Part shown: positions 8,012 through 16,342 of the stretch, one piece after another | How positions within the stretch are numbered: position 1 is the stretch's first letter | Layout of the letters: every line of letters starts with the position of its first letter | DNA from: Gammaproteobacteria bacterium | Lineage (GTDB): Bacteria; Pseudomonadota; Gammaproteobacteria; Steroidobacterales; Rariloculaceae | Direction: 5' to 3' | NCBI GenBank assembly: GCA_022825505.1 | Contig: JAJDWR010000011.1 | Coordinates: 59,625 to 123,624 of the forward strand | DNA length: 64,000 nucleotides | Translations under genes and position numbers: made by a program | The notes under the pieces: model-generated | Database searches by the model: none | What the model saw: only the letters and a program-made list of their open reading frames with translations | What the model was told of the DNA's origin: nothing

Positions 8012-8863
8012 ATGATGGATACACTCATCTCTGCCGATGCGGTCTCGAAAGCAGTGGCGCAGGCGCTGCGTGAGGATGTCGGTGCGGGTGACCTGACCGC
8101 CGAACTGATCCCGGCGGATGACACGGCGAATGCACGAGTCATTGCACGGGAAGGCTGTACTCTCTGTGGAACCGCCTGGTTTGCCGAGGTGTTCCACCAG
8201 CTTGACACAGACGTCACGGTACACTGGCACTGCACAGATGGAGAAGCCGTAACAACGGGAACCGACGTTTGTCACCTGCGTGGTCCTGCAAGAGCACTAC
8301 TGACTGGCGAGCGGACTGCGCTGAACTTCCTTCAAACCCTGTCGGCAACGGCCACCGCCGCCCGAAGTTACACGGATGCCGTCGCGCGCACGAAAGCCAC
8401 GATCCTGGATACCAGAAAGACCATTCCCGGGCTACGCGACGCCCAGAAATACGCCGTGCGCTGCGGCGGGGCGCAAAATCACCGCCATGGGCTTTACGAT
8501 GCCATCCTCATCAAGGAAAACCATATAGCCGCGGCGGGTGGGCTACGCCGTGCGGTGGACGCCTCACGCCAAAGGGCGCCCTCAGTGATGCTTGAAGTCG
8601 AGGTGGAGAGCCTCAGCGAGTTGCGCGAGGCGCTGGCATGCGAAGTCGACCGCATTTTGCTCGACAATTTCAGTTTGGAGGAGATCAGGCAGGCTGTGAA
8701 GACTCGCGACGCCAGCGACGGTCCTCGTGTGGCACTTGAAGCTTCGGGTAGCGTCGACCTGGAAGGCGTCCGGGAAACAGCTCTGGCGGGCGTAGACTAC
8801 ATTTCCATCGGCGCGCTGACAAAGCATGTCCACGCGGTGGACTTCTCAATGCGGTTTGTCTGA
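8012..8863 (+). CDS. nadC: Nicotinate-nucleotide pyrophosphorylase (carboxylating)
   Basis: Quinolinate phosphoribosyltransferase of de novo NAD synthesis: quinolinate + PRPP to nicotinate mononucleotide + CO2. 283 residues, normal length. Recognised by ALREDVGAGDLTAELIP, ERTALNFLQTLS, ILDTRKTIPGLR, the basic substrate-binding stretch VRCGGAQNHRHGLYDA, and the C-terminal VDYISIGALTKHV. The start is the first of two adjacent ATG codons; either is possible. Stands alone after the terminator. nadA and nadB are not in the window. Confidence 0.97.
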   Translation: MMDTLISADAVSKAVAQALREDVGAGDLTAELIPADDTANARVIAREGCTLCGTAWFAEVFHQLDTDVTVHWHCTDGEAVTTGTDVCHLRGPARALLTGERTALNFLQTLSATATAARSYTDAVARTKATILDTRKTIPGLRDAQKYAVRCGGAQNHRHGLYDAILIKENHIAAAGGLRRAVDASRQRAPSVMLEVEVESLSELREALACEVDRILLDNFSLEEIRQAVKTRDASDGPRVALEASGSVDLEGVRETALAGVDYISIGALTKHVHAVDFSMRFV

Positions 8864-8928
8864 GCCAAACAGCGCCACAGAGCCGCGCGCGAAGAACTTC
8901 AGTGATCCGCGAATCGAGGGGTGTTCGC

Positions 8929-8940
8929 GGAAGCGCTTCC
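8929..8940. promoter_or_regulatory. 12-bp perfect palindrome upstream of second TA module
   Basis: GGAAGCGCTTCC is self-complementary and lies 53 bases upstream of the antitoxin start at 8994. It could be an operator for the AbrB-fold antitoxin, but it could equally be chance in GC-rich DNA. Seen in sequence; the role is only suggested by position. Confidence 0.3.
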
Positions 8941-8993
8941 CGCTGCGTTCATGTTAGAGTCGTATTACGTTTTCCTGATCGATAGCGAGCACA

Positions 8994-9203
8994 ATGCAAC
9001 AAGTCAAGGTATCCCCCAAGTTCCAGGTGGTCATCCCTAAAGCGGTGCGCGAGTCTCTTGGAATCCGACCCGGCCAACGCCTCCAGGTCTTGCCCTACGG
9101 GGACCGCATCGAACTGGTGCCGGTGAGAGAAATCGGCGAGATGAAGGGATTCCTCGCCGGCATGGATCCGCGACTCGAGCGCGAGCCCGATCGTGAAATC
9201 TGA
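8994..9203 (+). CDS. AbrB/MazE-fold antitoxin
   Basis: 69-residue protein with the swapped-hairpin AbrB DNA-binding pattern VKVSPKFQVVIPKAVRESLG followed by IRPGQRLQVLPYGDRIELVP. Such proteins are antitoxins of PIN-domain toxins, and a PIN gene begins two bases after its stop. The C-terminal segment MKGFLAGMDPRLEREPDREI would contact the toxin. Unlike vapB at 6396 this antitoxin has a different fold, so the two modules are not recent duplicates. Confidence 0.9.
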   Translation: MQQVKVSPKFQVVIPKAVRESLGIRPGQRLQVLPYGDRIELVPVREIGEMKGFLAGMDPRLEREPDREI

Positions 9204-9205
9204 CC

Positions 9206-9601
9206 ATGTCCGCGAATCCGCTCAACCTGGTCGATTCCTCCGGCTGGATTGAATTCTTCACCGATGGACCCAACGCCGGTACGTTTGCCGGCCCGCTTTC
9301 GGATGCAAGCCGACTCGTGGTGCCGACCGTGAGTGTCTACGAAGTTTTCCGAGTGGTACTGCGCCGTCGCGGTGAGGACGATGCGCTTCGCGCCGCTGCC
9401 TTGATGAACCGCGGTCGGGAGATTCCGCTTTCGTCCGCGCTTGCCCTGGAGGCGGCGCGGCTCGCACACGAGAGTAACCTGGCGATGGCTGACGGCGTTA
9501 TCCTGGCCACGGCGCGACTCACAGGCGCAACACTGTGGACCCAGGATGTTGACTTCGACGGCATGCCCTACGTGAGGTATTTTCCGAAAATCCCGGCCTG
9601 A
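9206..9601 (+). CDS. vapC: VapC-type PIN-domain toxin (intact acidic site)
   Basis: 131-residue PIN ribonuclease. LVDSSGWIEFF supplies the first Asp, VSVYEVFRV the Glu, MADGVILATARLTG the third acidic residue and WTQDVDFDG the last, so the acidic quartet looks complete, in contrast to the module at 6010. Starts two bases after the antitoxin stop, as expected for a coupled TA pair. It ends close to a tannase fragment on the other strand. Confidence 0.9.
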   Translation: MSANPLNLVDSSGWIEFFTDGPNAGTFAGPLSDASRLVVPTVSVYEVFRVVLRRRGEDDALRAAALMNRGREIPLSSALALEAARLAHESNLAMADGVILATARLTGATLWTQDVDFDGMPYVRYFPKIPA

Positions 9602-9626
9602 CGTGACCGTGCACCCGGCTCACGCG

Positions 9627-9854
9627 TCACGGCGCCATGCAAACGAAGCTGTCCGCCACGGCGGGATCCAGGTCCGGGTACTTCTGGGCCATCTGCAGCC
9701 CGTGGGCGCCGGCTCCGGAACAGCCGGTGAAATAGGAATACTGCGGTTGGCTGCCGTAGTAGGCATCGATCACGTCCCTGGCCGCCAGCGTGGTCAGGTA
9801 GTGAGCGCGATACGCCCAGTCCGTGAGGAGATCTTCGCTGAGTTCGCCATCCAC
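9627..9854 (-). pseudogene. Tannase/feruloyl esterase fragment
   Basis: A 75-residue reading frame matches only the middle of a tannase-family esterase. DWAYRAHYLTTLAARDVIDA and the following Tyr-Tyr-Gly resemble the segment before the nucleophile elbow, and YFTGCSGAGAHG then MAQKYPD resemble the catalytic-serine GCSxGG region. Intact family members have roughly 450-550 residues, so both ends are missing. It begins six bases after the stop of the Uma2 gene and ends before the convergent vapC. It is best read as a remnant, perhaps truncated when neighbouring genes arrived. Identification is by motif memory, without alignment. Confidence 0.65.
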
Positions 9855-9860
9855 CTCCGG

Positions 9861-10853
9861 TCAAGGAGACTTTTGACGGTCCAGCAGTTCGTCCGCCGTA
9901 TCGCAGCGGACGATGCGCTCGCCGGATTCGGCAAGCAGTGCCGGGTCGGTGACGGCTTCGAGCCGGCGGGCGAACTTCGACGCCGCAGCGCCGCCGAACT
10001 TCACTTCCACCAGGAGGCGCAACGTTTCCCGATGGGCCGCCGCGCTTTGCTCGGCGCCCTGCTCCCGGGCCTGCCGCCGCTGCGAGCGCAGCAGCGGGTC
10101 GTCGTCCGGCCCGGTGCCTTCGCGCGCACCCAGCACAGCGCCCACGCGTTCCAGAACCGCAATCGTCCCGGCCGACGGCACCGGCTCGTCCAGGGCGGCA
10201 TGAATCTCACCCGCCGTCCAGCCCGGAAACGCCCGGCTCTCTCCGGAGACCCGGTAGGCGCCTCCCTCCAGCAAGTAAATGGTCAACCCCGGCAGGCGGC
10301 TCTTCGGACGGCTCGGCGACGCCGCGCTCGGCACCTGAATCCACACCTCCGGGAAACCCCACGCCTCGTACAGCTTCAGCTTGCCCCGGCGCGCGTCCGT
10401 GGAGTGATCGACCTCCACCACCACATCGGGGAAATCGTGCTCGCCGACCGCCATCGACACGTCCCAGGGCACGCTCGCCGACAAAGGGCGCAGGTACAAC
10501 GACTGGTCCGCCTGCATGACGCGCCGGGGGGCGCCGTCCGTGTCCCGCACCACCAGGCCCACCGGCCCCAGGCAGGCGATGGGCGAGCCGCGCACCTGCG
10601 CGATCCGCTCGGCCAGCCCGGCCAGCCGCTGCGACGGGCGCTCGTGGGCCGCCGTCACCGGCGGCTCGGCCACCCAGGCCGTCGCCGCCTCCGCGTCCCA
10701 GAACTCCAGCCGGCCCTCGTACGCGTCGAGATCGGAGCGGCTCATGGGGATGGGCGTGCAGCCCGGGAATTCGAGCCCCGGCAGGTCAGGGGGCGTCCAG
10801 CCATCCGGCACGACGGGTTCGGTCGGTTGAAGTATCGGCTCCGGACGGTTCAC
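9861..10853 (-). CDS. Uma2-family (DUF820) putative restriction-endonuclease-like protein
   Basis: 330-residue protein of the PD-(D/E)XK-fold Uma2 family, whose function is not established. The core is FPDVVVEVDHSTDARRGKLK then YEAWGFPEVWIQVP: the Asp, the Glu-x-Asp and the Lys form the nuclease-like site. Downstream residues 230-330 are charged and helical, including an Arg/Gln-rich stretch. The start is uncertain. The GTG at 10853 (VNRPEPILQPTEP) is preferred because an intrinsic terminator-like hairpin at 10955-10977 lies inside the longer frame that reaches 10997. It looks monocistronic. Confidence 0.72.
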   Translation of the reverse strand: MNRPEPILQPTEPVVPDGWTPPDLPGLEFPGCTPIPMSRSDLDAYEGRLEFWDAEAATAWVAEPPVTAAHERPSQRLAGLAERIAQVRGSPIACLGPVGLVVRDTDGAPRRVMQADQSLYLRPLSASVPWDVSMAVGEHDFPDVVVEVDHSTDARRGKLKLYEAWGFPEVWIQVPSAASPSRPKSRLPGLTIYLLEGGAYRVSGESRAFPGWTAGEIHAALDEPVPSAGTIAVLERVGAVLGAREGTGPDDDPLLRSQRRQAREQGAEQSAAAHRETLRLLVEVKFGGAAASKFARRLEAVTDPALLAESGERIVRCDTADELLDRQKSP

Positions 10854-10954
10854 AGGTTTGCTCGCGCTACGCTGATGCCCCCATTCTAGACGTGGAGGCT
10901 GTACCGCATCCACACCGAATCGGTCACCTTGGTTATCTGCAAGAATCAGCACTG

Positions 10955-10977
10955 CCCCGGACAGTCCGGGGGCTTTT
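10955..10977 (+). terminator. Orphan intrinsic terminator-like hairpin
   Basis: CCCCGGA (10955-10961), loop CAG, TCCGGGG (10965-10971), then GC and four T (10974-10977). It would stop rightward transcription, yet no rightward gene ends here. It lies between the Uma2 start and the end of the thiolase gene, both leftward. It may end an unannotated short transcript or be a leftover of a lost gene. Confidence 0.55.
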
Positions 10978-11021
10978 CTCGCGCGACCGCATGCCAAGTG
11001 CGGTCAATCTGATTGCGAAAG

Positions 11022-12269
11022 CTACCCCCCGATCCACTCCACTACCGTACTCACCCCCATTCCGACGCCGACGCACAGCGTGGCCAGCCCGTAGAACGGC
11101 CGCGGCTGTTGGGACGCGCGCCTCTTCATCTCGTGTATGAGGGTGACCAGGATGCGGGCGCCCGAGCAGCCGGTGGGATGGCCCAGCGCAATGGCGCCGC
11201 CGTTGACGTTGGTGATGTCGTGGCGCAACCCCAGTTTGCGCATGCAGGCCAGGGTCTGGGCCGCAAACGCCTCGTTGATCTCTATCAGGCCGATGTCGTC
11301 CAGCGTCAGGCCCAGGCGATCCAGCAGCTTACGGGTGGAGGGGACGGGACCGTAACCCATGACGCCCGGGTCGACGCCCGCCACCGCGGAACCGACCCAG
11401 CGCACCAGGGGTCGGAGCCCAAGTTCCGTGGCCCGCTCGCCGGTGGTGAGGACCAGCGCCGCAGCACCATCGTTGATGCCGCTTGAATTACCCGCCGTAA
11501 CCGTGCCGCCCTTCTGAAACGCCGGCCGCAATTTTGCGAGCCGCTCCAGGCTCGTATCCACCTCATAGCGGCCGTTGGCTCGCCGGTAACGTGGATGTTC
11601 GTCGATATCCACGATCAGGGGATCGCCGCGCCGACGGGGAACTTCTACCGGGACGATCTCATCCGCGAAACGGCCGTCGTTGATGGCCGCGACGGCACGC
11701 TTCTGGCTTTCCAGTGCGAAGGCGTCCTGATCCTCGCGGCTGATCTGCATGTCCTCGGCCAGCGCCTCCGCCGTTTGTCCAAGGCTGATGATCGGGTACA
11801 GGGCGTGCATCTTCGGATTGTTGTAGCGCCAGCCCACCGTGGTGTCGTACATGACGGGCGGCTTGGTGCTCGGTGTTCGTTCGGGTTTCGGCACGCTCCA
11901 CGGCGCCCGGCTCATGGACTCCACGCCGCTGCCGATACAGATATCGGCCTCCCCGGCCAGGATGGTCTTGGCGGCCAGGTTGACCGACTCCAGGGCCGAG
12001 GAGCACAACCGGTTGACGGTCACGCCGGGCACCGTGCTGGGGAAACCCGCCAGAAGCGTGGCCATGCGCGCCACGTTGCGGTTGTCCTCCCCCGCCTGGT
12101 TGCTGCAGCCCGCGTAAACGTCGTCGACGGTTGCAGGGTCGATCCCGGTCCTGCGCACCAGCGCCCCGTAGGTCACTGCCAGCAGATCGTCCGGCCGCAC
12201 GCTGGACAACCCGCCGCCGTAGGCCCCGATCGGCGTGCGAACGCCGTCGACGATGACAACTTCCTTCAT
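11022..12269 (-). CDS. pcaF: Thiolase, 3-oxoadipyl-CoA thiolase/acetyl-CoA acyltransferase type
   Basis: 415-residue thiolase. The acylated Cys is in [17 protein letters not shown] and the His motif [17 protein letters not shown] follow, and the second catalytic Cys is in [10 protein letters not shown]. The RYNNPKM...[11 protein letters not shown] region resembles PcaF/PaaJ-type enzymes that cleave 3-oxoadipyl-CoA to succinyl-CoA and acetyl-CoA. The ATG at 12269 is chosen over a TTG at 12290 because AGGAG lies nine bases upstream. It could finish the box pathway encoded at 48-58 kb, but a general fatty-acid thiolase role cannot be excluded. Confidence 0.85.
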   Translation of the reverse strand: MKEVVIVDGVRTPIGAYGGGLSSVRPDDLLAVTYGALVRRTGIDPATVDDVYAGCSNQAGEDNRNVARMATLLAGFPSTVPGVTVNRLCSSALESVNLAAKTILAGEADICIGSGVESMSRAPWSVPKPERTPSTKPPVMYDTTVGWRYNNPKMHALYPIISLGQTAEALAEDMQISREDQDAFALESQKRAVAAINDGRFADEIVPVEVPRRRGDPLIVDIDEHPRYRRANGRYEVDTSLERLAKLRPAFQKGGTVTAGNSSGINDGAAALVLTTGERATELGLRPLVRWVGSAVAGVDPGVMGYGPVPSTRKLLDRLGLTLDDIGLIEINEAFAAQTLACMRKLGLRHDITNVNGGAIALGHPTGCSGARILVTLIHEMKRRASQQPRPFYGLATLCVGVGMGVSTVVEWIGG

Positions 12270-12320
12270 TCGTACAGACTCCTGTTTCAAGATTCGCTCA
12301 ATTTCATGGCGCGGATGTGG

Positions 12321-13130
12321 TCAGGCCAGTTCCCTGCTCCGTCGGGCGGCGGCTTGCACGGCCTCGCTGAGGAGCGATTCCAGGGCGCCCGAGTCGCCGA
12401 TCAGCACCTCGAGCGCGGCCTGCGTGGTCCCGCCGGGACTGGTGACCTGGCGGCGCAGTTCCGCCGGGTCCGTACCTGACGCCACGGCGTAGGCGCCCGC
12501 GCCGGAAACCGTCGCCAATGCCAGCCGCTCAGCCAGGTCCCTCTCGAAACCGACCTTCACCGCCGCCGCCGCCAGGCATTCGATCAGCAGGAACACATAG
12601 GCCGGGCCGCTGCCGGAGACGGCGGTGACCGCATCCATCAGGCCGTCGTCCTCCAGCCACACCACCTGCCCCACCGCCGCCATGAGCGATTCGCAAAGCC
12701 GCTGCCGATCCGGACCCACGACGTCGCTGGCGGCCAGCGCGGTGATTCCCCTGCCGATCGAGGCCGGCGTGTTGGGCATGCCGCGGACGATGGCCGCACC
12801 GGCGCCGAGCAGGCTCTGGTAGAACGCGATGGTCTTGCCCGCGGCAATGGTGAGCAGCACCGCCTGGCCATCGGCCAGATCGCGATAGTCCTGCAGTGCC
12901 CCCTCGACCAGGTGGGGCTTGACGGCCAATACGATCACATCGGGGCGAAACGAATCCGGCCGCCCCGGGGAGGCCTTGATACCCAGCGATTCGACGGCGG
13001 CGCGCGCCCGCGCGTCCGGGTCGACCACGTGAACCGACTCCGGCGCCCGTCCGTCCGCCAGCCATCCGCGCAGCAGCGCCTGACCCATGTTGCCGCCGCC
13101 CACCAGCAGAATCGCTTCCCGGCCGCTCAC
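12321..13130 (-). CDS. proC: Pyrroline-5-carboxylate reductase
   Basis: Last step of proline biosynthesis, NAD(P)H-dependent reduction of pyrroline-5-carboxylate. 269 residues, standard. N-terminal Rossmann motif VGGGNMG near residue 11, VLAVKPHLV, RGMPNTPASIGRG, and the C-terminal SGSGPAYVFLLIECLA and TSPGGTTQAAL signatures are all present. Starts with GTG overlapping the stop of the upstream symporter gene (GTGA), so it is translationally coupled to it. Confidence 0.96.
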   Translation of the reverse strand: MSGREAILLVGGGNMGQALLRGWLADGRAPESVHVVDPDARARAAVESLGIKASPGRPDSFRPDVIVLAVKPHLVEGALQDYRDLADGQAVLLTIAAGKTIAFYQSLLGAGAAIVRGMPNTPASIGRGITALAASDVVGPDRQRLCESLMAAVGQVVWLEDDGLMDAVTAVSGSGPAYVFLLIECLAAAAVKVGFERDLAERLALATVSGAGAYAVASGTDPAELRRQVTSPGGTTQAALEVLIGDSGALESLLSEAVQAAARRSRELA

Positions 13131-14446
13131 GATTCCGACCCCGATTCCGACCCCGATTCCGATGTCGGTGGCATCACGCTCTCTCCGCTTCCCCGAGTAC
13201 CGGTCTCAATACGGCCCTCCCCGGCCAAGACCCCAGGAACCCCCTCGCTGTGGGCCACCACGCACGCCGTGACGCCGTCGCCGGTCACGTTCACCGCTGT
13301 CCTCATCATGTCGAGCAACCGGTCGATCCCGAAAATGAGCGCAATACCCTCCACCGGCACGCCCACCTGAGTCAAGACCATGGTCAACGTAATCAGGCCG
13401 GCGGAGGGGACCGCCGCCGTGCCGATGGACGCAAGCGTGGAGAGCAGGATAATCACCAGGAAGTCCGCAAAGACCAGGTCCACCCCGTACACGTTGGCGA
13501 TGAACACGGTGGCGATGCCCTGCATGATGGCCGTCCCGTCCATGTTGATGGTCGCACCCAGCGGGACGGTGAACGAGGCAATGGAGTTCGGCACGCCCAG
13601 GCGTTTCGTCAATGCGTTGAGCGTGACCGGAATCGTCGCCGCCGAGGAGGCCGTGCTGAAGGCAAAGGTCATCGGCGCTCGCATGCGCGCCAGGAACCTG
13701 AACGCATTCAGCCCGAAGGCCCGCAACACCAGCGAATAGGCGACCAGCAGATACGCCAGCAACGTTCCGGCGAGGAGCAGGAAATAGCCCGCCAGCGGAA
13801 TGAAGATTTCCCATCCCTGCGTGGCAAACGTTCGGGCCAGCAGTGCGAAAAGTCCGATCGGCGCAAGCTCAATGACGAGCATCACCATTTTCAGGATTAC
13901 TTCGTTCAGGTCTCTGAAAAATCTGACTACGGATCCTGCCCGATCGCCCGCCAGATTCGCCGCGAACCCGAACAGCAGCGCGAAAACGATGATCTGGAGC
14001 ATCTGCCCGTCCGCCATGGCCTGGAACAGGTTCTCCGGAAAGATGTTGATGAATGTGTCCGCCAGGGGAGGCATTTCCCGGGGGGCGACTTCCGCAAAAT
14101 CGCCCTCCAGCTCGAAGCCGGCTCCGGGCGCTACTACAAGACCCATCGACAGGCCGACCGTAACGGCCGCGGCCGTGGTCGCCAGGAACAGGCCCACCGT
14201 CTTCGCACCCACCCGCCCGAAGGTCCTGAGGTCGCCCATGGCATTGACCCCGCAAACCAGCGAGACGAGAACCAGCGGAACCACCATCAGCCTGAGCAGC
14301 GCGAGGAATATTCCGCCAACGACGTAGAAGAGACCGTCCACGAGAAACGAGTTCAACGCCGGCAACGCCGCCGCCGAAGCGTTCAGGGCAATGCCCACCA
14401 CGATTCCAGCCAGCATCGACAGCAGAATTCGCTGCGTAAAGCTCAC
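13127..14446 (-). CDS. Dicarboxylate/amino acid:cation symporter (DAACS family)
   Basis: 439-residue secondary transporter with about eight transmembrane segments and the two re-entrant hairpins. Signatures: AFSTASSAATIPVT (Ser-rich hairpin), PLGATINMDGTAIMQG (the NMDGT motif) and the last substrate-binding segment FGIDRLLDMMRTAVNVTGD. The GTG at 14446 is chosen because AAGGAG precedes it by five bases and it starts VSFTQRILLS, the usual N-terminus. The C-terminus ends in SESGSESGSES, encoded by a 12-bp tandem repeat at 13131-13162 that runs to the proC start. The substrate is likely glutamate, aspartate or a dicarboxylate. Confidence 0.9.
   Translation of the reverse strand: MSFTQRILLSMLAGIVVGIALNASAAALPALNSFLVDGLFYVVGGIFLALLRLMVVPLVLVSLVCGVNAMGDLRTFGRVGAKTVGLFLATTAAAVTVGLSMGLVVAPGAGFELEGDFAEVAPREMPPLADTFINIFPENLFQAMADGQMLQIIVFALLFGFAANLAGDRAGSVVRFFRDLNEVILKMVMLVIELAPIGLFALLARTFATQGWEIFIPLAGYFLLLAGTLLAYLLVAYSLVLRAFGLNAFRFLARMRAPMTFAFSTASSAATIPVTLNALTKRLGVPNSIASFTVPLGATINMDGTAIMQGIATVFIANVYGVDLVFADFLVIILLSTLASIGTAAVPSAGLITLTMVLTQVGVPVEGIALIFGIDRLLDMMRTAVNVTGDGVTACVVAHSEGVPGVLAGEGRIETGTRGSGESVMPPTSESGSESGSES
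13131..13162. repeat. 12-bp tandem repeat at symporter C-terminus
   Basis: The unit GATTCCGACCCC occurs twice exactly (13131-13142, 13143-13154) with a partial third copy to 13162. It encodes the Ser-Glu-Ser-Gly tail of the symporter and abuts the proC start. It is one of several short period-multiple-of-three repeats found at gene ends in this window. Confidence 0.85.
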
Positions 14447-14635
14447 ACGGTCTCCTTGTGCCCGGGGACTCCCGTAAATCCGCGACACTTCCTGTCTGTG
14501 TTGAAGCCGCCGGACTGCGGCAATGCCCGGCGTACCGCTGTAGAATACCGCACAGAAGGACGCCCGGCATTCTTCGGGAGTGTGGGTTGTGCGCCTTCAG
14601 ACCACGACTATTTTCAACTTTTTGAGGAGAAACCG

Positions 14636-15247
14636 ATGAAGGGCACCCTTGTTCTATCGACTGCGGTATTGATCCTGCCGGCCCTGGCGACTGCCGAACC
14701 CATGGAGTATTCACTGGACATGAGCCACTCCCGGGTCTTTTTCGATGTCGACCACCAAGGATATTCCATGATGCGCGGAATGTTTCGGAGCTTTGACGGA
14801 ACCCTGATGTACGACGAAGCGGATCCGTCGGCCAGTTCCGTCAGCATCAACATTGATGCTTCCAGCGTGGACATGTATCACGACGGGCTGAACAATCACC
14901 TGAGGAACGACGACTTCTTCGGCGTGGAGACTCACCCGTCATTGATGTTCGAGAGCACATCCGTCGAAGATCTGGGCGACGGGCAGCTTCGCGTCAATGG
15001 CAATCTCACCATGATCGGCCAGACGCATCCGGTCACGCTGGATGCAGTTCTCAATCAGGCCGGAGTATTTCGCGGCGGCCCCAAGATCGGTTTCAGCGCC
15101 ACGGGATCGCTGGACCGAACCGCCTACGGCATGAACTTCGGTGCGGGGAACATTGGCACGGACGTCAACTTCAGCATCGAGATCGAAGCCACTCGTCCCG
15201 GCGAGGGCGGCGCCCCGGCCGGCATGGGCATGGGTATGGGACAGTAG
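14636..15247 (+). CDS. YceI-family periplasmic protein
   Basis: 203-residue protein with a signal peptide (MKGTLVLSTAVLILPALATA) and a YceI lipocalin-like fold, which binds isoprenoid-type lipids in characterised members. MDMSHSRVFFDVDHQG-like N-terminal strands, LRNDDFFGVETHPSLMFEST and NLTMIGQTHPVTLDAVL are typical. The ATG at 14636 has GAGGAGA seven bases upstream; the long frame running upstream from there is antisense to the symporter and not real. The C-terminal tail is Gly/Met-rich (GMGMGMGQ). Divergent from the symporter-proC pair. Confidence 0.92.
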   Translation: MKGTLVLSTAVLILPALATAEPMEYSLDMSHSRVFFDVDHQGYSMMRGMFRSFDGTLMYDEADPSASSVSINIDASSVDMYHDGLNNHLRNDDFFGVETHPSLMFESTSVEDLGDGQLRVNGNLTMIGQTHPVTLDAVLNQAGVFRGGPKIGFSATGSLDRTAYGMNFGAGNIGTDVNFSIEIEATRPGEGGAPAGMGMGMGQ

Positions 15248-15266
15248 TCAGGCCCCATGACTTGAT

Positions 15267-15306
15267 CGTGGCCGCCTGAGCGCCGGACGCGTTTTCGGCG
15301 GCCACG
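15267..15306. other. Hairpin after yceI-family gene
   Basis: Ten-base perfect arms, CGTGGCCGCC (15267-15276) and GGCGGCCACG (15297-15306), enclose 20 bases that contain a T run. There is no T run after the right arm, so a classical terminator is not certain; it may stabilise the 3' end. Located 20 bases after the yceI stop. Confidence 0.5.
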
Positions 15307-15367
15307 GTCCTCCGGTCGCTCGGAGCCTCGGGCGACCCGTGTTCAAATTCATTTCCGGGGGAATATC

Positions 15368-15727
15368 ATGCGCTCAGGGTCCGTGATTGCAATCGCGATC
15401 TTTCTTTTTGTATCAAATGGTTACGCTCAAGATACCAACGACGGCCTGGAAGACCGGATCCGCAGCCTGGAGGCTGCGGTGGCGACGCTGGATACCCGCC
15501 TCGCAACCCGGACTACCGCGGGCACGGGCTCGCTGGATACTTCTGTGGCGGGCCTGTCGGTCCAGCGGCGCATTGACGCGTTGGAAAGGCAGGTTGACAA
15601 CCTGACACGCCAGATGACCACGCTGCAGCGCCAAGTGGAGCAAGCCGGGCGCGACGCATCCAGCGCCATTCGCGAGGCCGAGGCCGCACGGCGGGACGCG
15701 CGGGATGCCCTGATGCGCGCACGCTGA
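15368..15727 (+). CDS. Small exported coiled-coil protein
   Basis: 119-residue protein of unknown function. A signal peptide (MRSGSVIAIAIFLFVSNGYAQ) is followed by a long heptad-like helix from about residue 25 to the end, broken by a Gly/Thr/Ser-rich piece near 45-60; RIDALERQVDNLTRQMTTLQ is a clear coiled coil. Such proteins act as periplasmic spacers or trimeric stalks, but no family can be assigned. GGGGGA lies seven bases before the ATG. It stands alone between the yceI gene and 15908. Confidence 0.7.
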   Translation: MRSGSVIAIAIFLFVSNGYAQDTNDGLEDRIRSLEAAVATLDTRLATRTTAGTGSLDTSVAGLSVQRRIDALERQVDNLTRQMTTLQRQVEQAGRDASSAIREAEAARRDARDALMRAR

Positions 15728-15907
15728 GACCCTGCGCAAGGATCGCCGCGCCATCAGGGCGCAGGACGGCCTTCCTTCGCCGATCCGGGGGACCATATCG
15801 CTCGGGATCGCAACGCTCCAGGCCATCGGGGCGCACGGCGACCCTCGTTGCCTGTGTTAGCCTATGCGCCCATCGTCGCGTGAACGCACAAACAACGGAA
15901 GGGATCC

Positions 15908-16288
15908 ATGGCAGACAATCCAGGAGATGGCGACATCCGCATGTCGGCGGGCAACCTCTACCGGGAGGAAAGTTATACCGACCGGCAGGTAGGTAGCCTG
16001 CAGATACTCACTCCGGTCAAGAAGGACGGATCCACCGATTTTTCGCGGCAGAAATTGTTCGTGGGCCAGACCCAGATCCTGACGCCCGCGGGCGCTCTGC
16101 CCCTGAGTTTCGAGATCGAGGCCAAGTCGCTGGAAGAGGCGATCGAAAAGTTCGGTGACAGCGCGCAGACTGCGCTCGCGGGGACCATGGAGCGCATCGA
16201 GGAGATGCGCCGGGAAGCCGCCTCGTCCATCATCGTGCCGGGTAGCGATCCGATGGCGGCCCCGGGCGGGGGGCTCCAGGTTCGCTGA
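15908..16288 (+). CDS. Conserved cytoplasmic protein of unknown function
   Basis: 126 residues, no signal peptide or membrane segment. Conserved-looking features are AGNLYREESYTDRQVGSLQI, the segment FVGQTQILTPAGALPLSFEI and a C-terminal helix ending AASSIIVPG. I recall a similar short protein in other Gammaproteobacteria annotated only as hypothetical or cytoplasmic, but I cannot name a family. It precedes the parvulin gene by 54 bases and may share its transcript. Confidence 0.7.
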   Translation: MADNPGDGDIRMSAGNLYREESYTDRQVGSLQILTPVKKDGSTDFSRQKLFVGQTQILTPAGALPLSFEIEAKSLEEAIEKFGDSAQTALAGTMERIEEMRREAASSIIVPGSDPMAAPGGGLQVR

Positions 16289-16342
16289 CGCGTCGCCGCT
16301 GCACGGGTGCCAGGGCCAGGCCGACTCTCTGCGGGTGCAACA

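Noticed and set aside
9603..10889. 428-codon plus-strand frame opposite the Uma2 gene
   Set aside because: Arg/His-rich antisense sequence; the minus strand carries the nuclease-like motifs.
13250..14635. Long open frame on the plus strand leading into the yceI-family gene
   Set aside because: It is antisense to the symporter, rich in Arg/Gln/His as expected for a GC-rich shadow frame; the real start is the ATG at 14636 with a good ribosome site and signal peptide.
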